This document shows positions 45,554-53,153 of a stretch of 64,000 bases of DNA, in pieces. The notes under the pieces were generated by a model, which saw only the letters and a list, made by a program, of their open reading frames with translations, was not told the DNA's origin and ran no database searches. This DNA is from Candidatus [Bacteroides] periocalifornicus (GTDB taxonomy: Bacteria > Bacteroidota > Bacteroidia > Bacteroidales > CAJPTX01): positions 62,001 through 126,000 of the forward strand of contig LIIK01000001.1 in NCBI GenBank assembly GCA_001421095.1. Direction: 5' to 3'. Made by a program: the position numbers and the translations under genes. How positions within the stretch are numbered: position 1 is the first letter of the stretch; every line of letters begins with the position of its first letter.

Positions 45554-48226
45554 CTAGAAGCTCCACACCAGCGACAGCAGGACGTAGCCTGGCATTTTGC
45601 GGTAGACTGCGGTGGAGTGCAGCACCTCCGAGAGCGACTCCTCTACCCACTCGCGCTTGCGCAAGTGCAGCGCATTCTCCACACTAGCCTTCAGCTCTAG
45701 GTGCTCCCACTTGTAGCTGGCCGAGGCATCGAAGTCTAGGAAACGCTGGGTGTAGCTGCTGGACCTCACCCAGATCCCCTTTCCCACGAGGGAGAGAGAG
45801 AACCGCCCCACTGCGAGGTAGGCCGCAGCCCTTCCCAGCCAATCCTGATACCACGAGCGTCTGCTGCGCCCGCTGATTCGGTTGTCCTGATAGGTGTAGG
45901 TAGCCCCCACCTCGAAATCAATGGGCGAATCGTAGAGCCGAGAGAGCAGCCCAAGATACCCTACGGTGTTTCCCGTGGTTATATCCACCACCTGGCCCTG
46001 GTACTTGGCCTGGCTGCCCACGTAGTCATACGTCCCTTTCATGCTCACATCGAGCGGCCAATCGCCGAGCCCTATGGTGGCTGAGAGGCTCGCTTGCAGT
46101 TGGCTCTCCTTACCCCCGTCCTCGTAGTGTCGGGTGGTTAGATTCTCAGTAGCCGCATCGGTAGCTAGAAGCGAGCCGTCGTCTGTACGACTGTAGAATG
46201 CATGGCCGAATACCATAACATTGCTCAGCAGATTGAGGTAGTTGTAGGTAAGCACGGCCTCAGTCCCCTTCCCGAAAGGGTTCGAACTGGATGATGGTGT
46301 GTATACTTCATTGTACCCCGCAAGCCAGCCAACCCGGCTAAACGAGTATAGACCTGCCTTCTCCGTGGTTCGCTCTACCGAGAGGGTAAACGAGTGGAAA
46401 TCGCTCATATTCAGCTCTAGCGAAAACTTAGGCTCCATCCGAAAAGCCTCCTTCCCCTCCTGCTGCCCCTGTAGCATCCTGTAGTAGGCGAAGTAGGAAC
46501 CCAGCGAGAAGCGTAGCATCCCCAGGTTCTTCATGAATCCCGCGTAGGCTTTAGGGCTATGCCACAGCAGCCGTTCGTGCGAATCAACAAAGCGCGGTAC
46601 ATACACACGCTGGCTCTCTGTGGACTGCCGGCAGCTCAGCTCGCCCACCGCATGCACTCCCCATAGTAAGGGGTGATCGAAACGCACGTAGGCCTCCCAG
46701 TCCCACGGGGTTGCGCGGCGTGAGTAGCCGTACCGATATGGGTGCTCAGCATCAGCCCCTATATCGGCTGCTATGGGTAGCGTAGGGGTGCTCATGGAAT
46801 AGTCGCCCCCCTGCCGACTCGTCTCCCAGCTGAAGTTGGCCCCAGCAGTGAACAAGCCTGTACCCACCTGCCGATTCACCTCTAGCGTCTGCCCCGCCTC
46901 TAGGCTTATCCGCTTTCCACTATCCGCCACAGAGAGCTGCTCAAGACCCGAAGCCCGCGCCCTATCGATAGCCGTTCTATACTGCCTGAAGTTGAATTTG
47001 GTATCGGCCCGTAGCGAGAATTGGGCATTGGGAATCCACCGCTGGGATATTCGCTGCGAAACTAAGAGCGAACCCAACCGCCCCCTCCTCTCCTCCAGCA
47101 GCCCCACAGTCCCCCTGGCAAGCTGGTAGACATCCTCGCTCTGGTAGAATCTGCTGGCAGCACTCTGGGTGTATATCGTATTTGACTTGAGCCGATACCC
47201 CTTCGCGGGAAGCCAGGTAAAGTTCACATTGCCCATCCCGCTCAGCCGAGCGTACTCATCCTTTGGGGAGACCACAAGCGCCTCCTCCTCTGGTGTGAAT
47301 GATAGCACGCTGGCACGCACCTTTCCTCCCCCTAGCAGATCCTCCTTCCCCACCACGTTTGCCAGGTAGTCGCTCAGGGTGAAGATCGGGAGTCCGATAT
47401 TGTTGGCGTTGGCCAGCGCGCTCAGTGACATATCGCCCATGATCCCGATGAGCGAGGCCTTCCCGTTGAAGCGTTTTACTACCCCGCCGCCACCCTCCAC
47501 GTACCCATTGAGTTTGATGGGGTGCTTCGACTTTAGGTTCAGCGCCATCTGCCGCTCAGCACGGTACCTATTGGCCACATCGCCATCCTGGTAGTCCTTT
47601 ATCACCTCCATCGACTGCGCAAAGTCTGCTGGGAGCGTATTGAGGGTGGTTCCCGTGGAGGAGGAGAGCAGATCCTTCCCGTTCACCAGGATCTTGTCTA
47701 TCTGCTTTCCCTGAAACGAGAGTTGCCCGCTCCGGCTCACCTCCATGCCCGGCATCTTGCGAATCACCTCGCCTATATTCCGCTCATTCCCCTTGGTATA
47801 GTAGCCTGTGCTGTAGACCAGCGTATCGCCCTTGGCGTACATATTCTTGGCATCGGCCACCACCCGTACCCCTTCTATCCCTATGGTCTCCTCGGCCATC
47901 ACCACCCGCAGCGGGCTGGGTATGGTCTGTAGACTGTAGCGTTTTTTGAAAACGGAGTAGCCCATGGAGCGCACCGTAATCCAAACGCTCCCCTCTATGC
48001 CCTCCGCGAGCTGGAGAGCAAACGCCCCGTTCTCCTTGCTGGCCGTGTAGGTGAGGCTGTGCCGCACTAGGCTGTCGCCAGAGGCGAACACGTTCGCGTA
48101 TGCTACCGAGCACCCCTGCGTATCAACCACATGCCCGCTGATGGTAGTCGGCTGCGATACAGCCCTACCCACTAACCCCAGCAGCAGAGAGAGAACCAGC
48201 GAGCCCAGTATCGCTAGCTGGCGCAT
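45554..48226 (-). CDS. TonB-receptor-like outer-membrane beta-barrel (cassette copy 2)
   Basis: 890 residues, intact. The signal peptide MRQLAILGSLVLSLLLGLVG precedes a carboxypeptidase-regulatory-like domain (about 28-110; TTISGHVVDTQGCSVAYANV). The plug-like region contains GVRVVADAKNMYAKGDTLVY, RKMPGMEVSRSGQLSFQG and DKILVNGKDLLSS. The barrel runs to YVLLSLVWSF. It matches the outer-membrane beta-barrel family that accompanies GLPGLI genes. Four nt separate it from the GLPGLI gene. Export or uptake of a substrate is unknown. It is the intact paralogue of the pseudogene at 40926-43583. Confidence 0.88.
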   Translation of the reverse strand: MRQLAILGSLVLSLLLGLVGRAVSQPTTISGHVVDTQGCSVAYANVFASGDSLVRHSLTYTASKENGAFALQLAEGIEGSVWITVRSMGYSVFKKRYSLQTIPSPLRVVMAEETIGIEGVRVVADAKNMYAKGDTLVYSTGYYTKGNERNIGEVIRKMPGMEVSRSGQLSFQGKQIDKILVNGKDLLSSSTGTTLNTLPADFAQSMEVIKDYQDGDVANRYRAERQMALNLKSKHPIKLNGYVEGGGGVVKRFNGKASLIGIMGDMSLSALANANNIGLPIFTLSDYLANVVGKEDLLGGGKVRASVLSFTPEEEALVVSPKDEYARLSGMGNVNFTWLPAKGYRLKSNTIYTQSAASRFYQSEDVYQLARGTVGLLEERRGRLGSLLVSQRISQRWIPNAQFSLRADTKFNFRQYRTAIDRARASGLEQLSVADSGKRISLEAGQTLEVNRQVGTGLFTAGANFSWETSRQGGDYSMSTPTLPIAADIGADAEHPYRYGYSRRATPWDWEAYVRFDHPLLWGVHAVGELSCRQSTESQRVYVPRFVDSHERLLWHSPKAYAGFMKNLGMLRFSLGSYFAYYRMLQGQQEGKEAFRMEPKFSLELNMSDFHSFTLSVERTTEKAGLYSFSRVGWLAGYNEVYTPSSSSNPFGKGTEAVLTYNYLNLLSNVMVFGHAFYSRTDDGSLLATDAATENLTTRHYEDGGKESQLQASLSATIGLGDWPLDVSMKGTYDYVGSQAKYQGQVVDITTGNTVGYLGLLSRLYDSPIDFEVGATYTYQDNRISGRSRRSWYQDWLGRAAAYLAVGRFSLSLVGKGIWVRSSSYTQRFLDFDASASYKWEHLELKASVENALHLRKREWVEESLSEVLHSTAVYRKMPGYVLLSLVWSF

Positions 48227-48230
48227 GGTG

Positions 48231-48962
48231 CTAGATCTTTATCACCTGCATCTGTCCGCTTGCCCGCTCGCCACGTTTCTGGAGTGTGCCTAATTTCTGC
48301 TGTAGCCGCTTCATGTATTCGGCTTGAGTTACAGCTTTATCGCTCGGCGGCGGCACTATGGTAACCTTATTCGAGAGGTACTCCACTTTCTCAGCCTTGT
48401 AGATAAGCCTGGCCACTTGCAATTCCATAATCAGTCCTGGTAGCCCAAAATACCCTGAGGGACCCACCGTTGCCGGGATCTCTTCGCAGAACCACGCTAC
48501 GCATTCCTGTCCATTCGCTAGGGTGTATGTAGCTTTCCGACACGGTTTGCCTAGAATGGTTTTGGCCTCATCGCCGAGCTTCCATGCCTGCGGTTTTATA
48601 GAGTCGGTCTTCACCAAGATAGCATCCCCCACCATATCTGACCACGTGAGCTTCAACCCATTCTCTTGATTCAGGTATACAGAGCCGACTCCCGTCACCT
48701 CTATCTTTTGCTCGTTCTTCAGCATCTTACCCTCTACAAATGCGCTCTCTGCGCCCTCGCTGTAGAGGATAAAATGTTTCTCCTCTAGCTGGCCCGCATT
48801 CACCATCTGCACGTTTTGACCACTAAGGCCCGCCAGCTCTGGTATATCCACCTTGCGGGTATACTCCACACGAAGCGTATTGCTTGGTTGCGCCATAGCT
48901 ACCGCTGATATGGCTGCCACAAAAGAAATGCTAAATACTGCCCTGTGATTCATGATGACCAT
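48231..48962 (-). CDS. GLPGLI-family protein (cassette copy 2)
   Basis: 243 residues with the signature FGLPGLIMELQVA at about residue 174, and the preceding KPCRKATYTLANGQECVAWFCEEIPATVGPSGY. A signal peptide ends AISAVAMAQ. ATG 48962 is the longest start and 48953 is an alternative. The second cassette gene, it lies 4 nt upstream of the beta-barrel. It has a more canonical signature than the copy at 43677. Family role: periplasmic or exported partner of outer-membrane receptors, mechanism not known. Confidence 0.9.
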   Translation of the reverse strand: MVIMNHRAVFSISFVAAISAVAMAQPSNTLRVEYTRKVDIPELAGLSGQNVQMVNAGQLEEKHFILYSEGAESAFVEGKMLKNEQKIEVTGVGSVYLNQENGLKLTWSDMVGDAILVKTDSIKPQAWKLGDEAKTILGKPCRKATYTLANGQECVAWFCEEIPATVGPSGYFGLPGLIMELQVARLIYKAEKVEYLSNKVTIVPPPSDKAVTQAEYMKRLQQKLGTLQKRGERASGQMQVIKI

Positions 48963-48974
48963 CCTTTCTATTAT

Positions 48975-49002
48975 AAAAAAGAGGGGCTAAAATCAGCCCC
49001 TC
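48975..49002 (-). terminator. Hairpin between the small peptide and GLPGLI genes (copy 2), proximal
   Basis: GAGGGGCT / AGCCCCTC stem with a 6-nt loop, followed by TTTTTT on the minus strand. It is 12 nt upstream of the GLPGLI start. Confidence 0.8.
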
Positions 49003-49020
49003 CTCGCTTGATCACTCTCC

Positions 49021-49052
49021 CTGGTAGGCACGCTTATTTGCATGCCTACCAG
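49021..49052 (-). other. Hairpin at the small-peptide stop (copy 2), distal
   Basis: A 10-bp stem CTGGTAGGCA / TGCCTACCAG that directly follows the peptide stop. There is no T-run immediately after it, so it may act as an mRNA-stability or attenuation hairpin. Confidence 0.65.
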
Positions 49053-49249
49053 CTAAAAGATTATCACTATCGTGCCGTCGTCAAAAATAATGACTACGAC
49101 AACAACCACTGTCCCATTCTGCTCTACCACGTACTCTTTTTCGATAGGCAACGTGGATTCTCGAGCTTCTACTCTGTTAGCTAGGCTCGCTATGGCGCTA
49201 CAAACAGCATGGCCAGTGCCAAAAACAGAGCACAAATGAACTTTCTCAT
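49053..49249 (-). pseudogene. Small exported peptide of cassette copy 2, frameshifted
   Basis: From ATG 49249 the frame gives MRKFICALFLALAMLFVAP, a signal peptide, and then a stop at 49190. The neighbouring frame continues it: ASLANRVEARESTLPIEKEY, a Gln/Asn stretch and VVVVVVIIFDDGTIVIIF to the stop at 49053. A frameshift near 49195-49210 joins the two. The other frame alone starts at 49235 but has no signal. Placed before the GLPGLI gene exactly as in copy 1. It has the best -33/-7 promoter of the window. Confidence 0.65.
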
Positions 49250-49308
49250 AGGTGAAATGGATTTGAGATTCGACATAGGGCCCTTTACTTTAACTGAAGC
49301 TTCTACTG

Positions 49309-49339
49309 CAAAGCTAGCCATTTTTCCAATTCCAGCAAA
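49309..49339 (-). promoter_or_regulatory. Consensus Bacteroidota promoter of the copy-2 peptide
   Basis: TTTG (49336-49339) and TAGCTTTG (49309-49316) at 19-nt spacing on the minus strand, fitting TTTG-N19-TAnnTTTG exactly. The peptide start is 60 nt downstream. Confidence 0.85.
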
Positions 49340-49448
49340 CTCCTCTGCAAAAAAAAAAACTTGCCTTCGCCTTATTGAATACAACATAATATACTGTCAA
49401 TCAAACGGATGATTCAGCTGAAATTTCCTTAAAAATCTCCCAACTCCA

Positions 49449-51458
49449 TCAGAATCCCATCCCTACGCCAAGCCGCAGCAGGTGGTTCCTCGTCTCGTGC
49501 AGCCCGTATGATAGCTGAACCCTGTACCGCCCCGCAAAGCTGTAGCCAAGCCCCGCCTCACCGCCCAGCACCCAGCTCGCGTAGTCGAGCGGGACGATGC
49601 TGTACCGGGCGGAGTAGCCACGCGCGCCATGGTAGGAGCGCCCACTGAACCGCTGCCCATACTCCAGGCTGGCAAACAGGCTTAGATTCCCAAATGCCCT
49701 CTCACCGTAGACCCCCAGGCTAGCGTTCACACCCATTCGGCTAGCGCCTGCAAACCGTAGATTCCCGATTCGCCCCTCCTCCACGCGGGTAATTCCCAGC
49801 CCAGCGTATAGCTTCACATACGCGCTGCTGAATGTGAACCTATAGCCCACCTGGGCATGCGCATCCAGAACCTGCGAGGTGAACTCGGCCCGCGCAATGG
49901 CACCACCACTCGAGTTGAACCGGTGGGTATTCAGGGTGTAGACCACGCTCCCCGTCAAATCTATCGATCCTCCGAATCTGTACTTCCCGCTCACCCCGAA
50001 CTGGTATGATGCCACCTTCTCCCGTACCCCGCGGTATTTCCCGTAGTAGTCGGCATCTGTCCGCTGGTAGCCAATGGCCGCACCCAGCACGAACTGGCCG
50101 AAATCGCCAGAGGCGTGGAGCAGAATCCCATCGCTCGAGAAGTTGTACCGAACGTTGCTCGCGAGATCCCTATAGCTGCCCGAAAAGTTCCCCAGGTAGC
50201 CGATATCGAACCGGTACTGCCCGCCCTGCGTATTCTCCAGATGTCTGAAGTTCATATCCCTGAGCGCCAAGGCCAAATCCAGATCAACCTTAGAGCGGGG
50301 CATCTCTATGCCTATCCGTCCGTTGCCAGTCAGGTTCTCTGGCGAAAGAAGACTTCCTTTTGTCGGCGTAAAGTTATTGATTGCCAGTAGTAATGATTCG
50401 AAATAGGTGGGTAAATCATCATACCCCGATGGGTAGGCGTTTGTGTCTGAGGTGATGAAGAGATTCCCCGCATTCCGTTCTCGCGACAGCCGGATGATCT
50501 CCTCGTACTGCTCTGGCCTAGCCGAGTGGATAACGTGTAGGATGCGGCCCGCATTGGCCGGGTCCTTCTCGAATTCGGAGGTACGCGCACGGTAGCGATT
50601 GATGTACTCATCGGCCGTTACCTCCTGGGCCATCCAGATATCGGCGTAGGGCGCTATGGCATCACCCACGCCCCAGCCGTTGTTGGCCAGCACCAGCATC
50701 TCGGGGTACTTGGATTTTATGTACTCGTAGATCTTCCGCATGTAGTCCACCATCCAAGGCTCGTTCCCCGATACCACCTCATCGATAAAATAGCCCGCGA
50801 TGTTCTCCCTTCCGTAGAAATTGACGAAGTTGTCAATATCGGCAAAGACCTCTTTGAGCGCCCTTTTAGAGGCCCGTGTGTAGGTATAGCCGAGGCTCTT
50901 GATCCCGACCTCCCTATTCCGCTGCATCTGCTGGAGATCTTCATCTCTGCGCACTAGCCGCTGCGTTTGGTGGCTCGTCCCCTCGTACGAACCGAAAGCA
51001 ACGTATGAGAGCAGCCCGCCTCCTTGGGCCGCTATGCCATTCCAGAAAGCGGCATTCACCCCCTTCTTCCCAGTCCAGCGGAAGGCTGGCATAATCACAG
51101 ATTGGTTCATAACCCCACCCGTGCTGGGGCTCGTGTGCCGCTGGCTAAATCCTACCGCCCCGTTCACGTTCACCTGGAATCGCGCCCGCCCTGCACTTTG
51201 GCGAACCCTTCCCTTAGGGGCAAATCTACTGCCATCGCCAAGAAATCCACCTGGCTGATAGGCCGATTGGTATCTGGATGGCGACACCAAGGGTGGCTGC
51301 CCTGTAAGGCTCGGCTGGGGACGCTCTTTCCCACTCTCGGCATTCTCCCTTAAAGTTCGCCCATCTTCCTCCCTCTCCTCGCCGCCGTACTGCCCGTAGC
51401 TGCTCCCCATTGCGCCGAGCATGAGGAGGAACAGCGCAAAACTGATTAGTTTATTCAT
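49449..51458 (-). CDS. Spherulin-4-like domain fused to an outer-membrane beta-barrel
   Basis: 669 residues from ATG 51458 (MNKLISFALFLLMLGAMGSS); a GTG at 51467 is the longer option. A signal peptide and a low-complexity linker are followed by a spherulation-specific family 4 type TIM-barrel domain (about 100-330): VNAAFWNGIAAQGGGLLSYV, DIDNFVNFYGRENIAGYFIDEVV with paired acidic residues, and SKYPEMLVLANNGWG, ADIWMAQEV. The C-terminal half (about 400-669) alternates short strands and ends HLLRLGVGMGF, like an autotransporter-type barrel. Related fungal enzymes cleave galactosaminogalactan; the substrate here is unknown. It is close upstream of the copy-2 cassette. Confidence 0.72.
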   Translation of the reverse strand: MNKLISFALFLLMLGAMGSSYGQYGGEEREEDGRTLRENAESGKERPQPSLTGQPPLVSPSRYQSAYQPGGFLGDGSRFAPKGRVRQSAGRARFQVNVNGAVGFSQRHTSPSTGGVMNQSVIMPAFRWTGKKGVNAAFWNGIAAQGGGLLSYVAFGSYEGTSHQTQRLVRRDEDLQQMQRNREVGIKSLGYTYTRASKRALKEVFADIDNFVNFYGRENIAGYFIDEVVSGNEPWMVDYMRKIYEYIKSKYPEMLVLANNGWGVGDAIAPYADIWMAQEVTADEYINRYRARTSEFEKDPANAGRILHVIHSARPEQYEEIIRLSRERNAGNLFITSDTNAYPSGYDDLPTYFESLLLAINNFTPTKGSLLSPENLTGNGRIGIEMPRSKVDLDLALALRDMNFRHLENTQGGQYRFDIGYLGNFSGSYRDLASNVRYNFSSDGILLHASGDFGQFVLGAAIGYQRTDADYYGKYRGVREKVASYQFGVSGKYRFGGSIDLTGSVVYTLNTHRFNSSGGAIARAEFTSQVLDAHAQVGYRFTFSSAYVKLYAGLGITRVEEGRIGNLRFAGASRMGVNASLGVYGERAFGNLSLFASLEYGQRFSGRSYHGARGYSARYSIVPLDYASWVLGGEAGLGYSFAGRYRVQLSYGLHETRNHLLRLGVGMGF

Positions 51459-51823
51459 TTTCAACACATTAAAACCTATTCAAAAGACCCCTATAGGTTC
51501 AATCTTTTACCGCGGGCCTTCCTCAATCTTGCGGGTAAACGGATTTCAATCTATCTCCCGCACCTATCGAAGACCGTACGACGCGGTGTGCCACACATCG
51601 TGATGAAGAATTTGCCGTTGGCCTTGCTGCAGAGAGCCACATTTCTATCAATTGGCGAGATTGGCTATCGAGTTCCTGGTAGGGGCGATGCTGTAGGGGC
51701 GAGCCGAGAGTTTGCCCGCCCACCCTTAAGGGCGCAGTCCAGCTCGCCCTTCCCCCTCGTAATGCCCGCCCTAACCGAGCCGCGCCGTTTAAATGGATGG
51801 ATCTTGCCTTACTTTCTGGGCGC
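51459..51823. other. Intergenic region with inverted composite repeat
   Basis: About 365 bp between the spherulin-like gene and the membrane protein, largely occupied by composite element copy 3 (51541-51730). No gene is seen. Confidence 0.7.
51541..51730 (-). repeat. Composite dispersed element, copy 3 (inverted)
   Basis: Reverse complement reads CGGGCAAACTCTCGGC, CCTACAGCATCGCCCCTACC, AATCTCGCCAATTGATAG, GGTGTGCCACACATCGTG-type palindrome and CGGTCTTCGATAGG. It aligns by eye with the copies at 2474 and 13312 over its full length. Confidence 0.78.
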
Positions 51824-52522
51824 TTATCTCCTTTTTCCTGCAAGCGCAAGTATCAGCCCCAACGCCACCCCGAGCAGCGCAGCGTACAGCACCTGGTAAT
51901 CTGGCGGCAGCAGGAAGCTCACGGTGTGCGCAGGTATCCAGAAGAGCGGGATCGTGCGCAATAGCACAAAGCTCCAATGCCTCCTCCAATCTAGCTTTTG
52001 CGCCAATATATCGCCCACCCGAACGGGCGTAATCAATGCTTTCGCCCTGCCACCGCATGCCGTTATGTGGAGATCGCTCACCTTGTGGATGGTCATCATC
52101 AGGGGGGCATACACCAGGTTCATCACCACGCTCACGGCGAATGCCACCAGAACCCTCCTCGGCGTAAGCACGCTAGCCCCCAGTGCGTTACTGGCCCCAT
52201 CCATCCCCATGTACTCCAGCAGCCTGGGAACTCCGCTGGCAAAAACCACAAAGGCCATCTTAATGGTGATGCCCAGCCCGCCCCAAACCACTGCCCGTGC
52301 GATAAGGCCAAACCCTGGTTGCCAGTAATGGCCAACTCGTATGCGCAACGCTAGGCTCTCTCCCAGGGTGGCTAGCACCGCGAATTTGAAGAACGCCATA
52401 ATCAGCCCGTGCGCCCGGTTGAAATTCTCATACCATTGCCCCAAGGGTGGTATGCAAACCAGCCCCATTACCACGAGAATGATTGCTGCTGCAACCCAAA
52501 GATCAACTCTCTTAAACCTCAT
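51824..52522 (-). CDS. Mpv17/PMP22-like integral membrane protein
   Basis: 232 residues with about six hydrophobic segments. The C-terminal region FWIPAHTVSFLLPPDYQVLYAALLGVALGLIL resembles the Mpv17/PMP22 signature (W.P....NF...P...R.....). ITIKMAFVVFASGVPRLLEYMG and ALGASVLTPRRVLVAFAVSVVMN lie in the middle. Similar proteins are found in Bacteroidetes; their role is unknown. The gene stands alone upstream of secG. Confidence 0.6.
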   Translation of the reverse strand: MRFKRVDLWVAAAIILVVMGLVCIPPLGQWYENFNRAHGLIMAFFKFAVLATLGESLALRIRVGHYWQPGFGLIARAVVWGGLGITIKMAFVVFASGVPRLLEYMGMDGASNALGASVLTPRRVLVAFAVSVVMNLVYAPLMMTIHKVSDLHITACGGRAKALITPVRVGDILAQKLDWRRHWSFVLLRTIPLFWIPAHTVSFLLPPDYQVLYAALLGVALGLILALAGKRR

Positions 52523-52738
52523 AAATACCGCGGAATTACTGAATATGCACCGTATTCACGCAATGGACGGCATGGGTACTCCTCCACAACCACGCCGCAA
52601 CTGTTCTGGGTGAACACAAAACCACCCCTTGGGGACAAATCGAATTCATCGACTCGCCCTCCAAGGGGTGGGAATCTACTTCGTGCTAGCTATACAGTTC
52701 ACCTGGGGATAGCGTAGCTCCCCGCAGCTTTGGCAGGC

Positions 52739-53128
52739 CTATTCAGCCGGGGTCGGCTGGGAGGACTCTATTGGCTGAGACTGCTCTGCAGGCTGGCTCT
52801 GCGCCGTATCACCCGTGGGGACAGCTGGCAGTTCGGTGGGCATAGCTCCCGAGGTGGTGCGCCGTACCTGCTCTTCAATCATCGACTTGCTCTCCGTTTC
52901 CCCCCGATGCGGCAAGGCAGCCACCGCCACCAGGCTAAGGAGCACTAGCGCACCCGCAAGCGTCCACGTCGCTTTCTCTAGAAAATCGGCCGTTTTACGC
53001 ACCCCCATCATCTGCCCCGTCTCGGCAAAATTGGAGGCTAATCCCCCTCCCTTTGAGTTCTGTACCAGCACTATCAGCACCAAGAGAACACAGACGATCA
53101 GGATGAGTATCGAAATGAAATTATACAT
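52739..53128 (-). CDS. secG: Preprotein translocase subunit SecG
   Basis: 129 residues. Two transmembrane helices, YNFISILILIVCVLLVLIVL and TWTLAGALVLLSLVAVAALP, with the conserved VQNSKGGGLASNF loop between them, define SecG. A Pro/Gln/Thr-rich acidic tail (about 90-129) is typical of Bacteroidales SecG. It is 25 nt downstream of the TPR-protein gene in the conserved order sigma-54 activator, lptE, TPR protein, secG. Confidence 0.9.
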   Translation of the reverse strand: MYNFISILILIVCVLLVLIVLVQNSKGGGLASNFAETGQMMGVRKTADFLEKATWTLAGALVLLSLVAVAALPHRGETESKSMIEEQVRRTTSGAMPTELPAVPTGDTAQSQPAEQSQPIESSQPTPAE

Positions 53129-53153
53129 TGATCTACAGACGTTTATTCAAATT

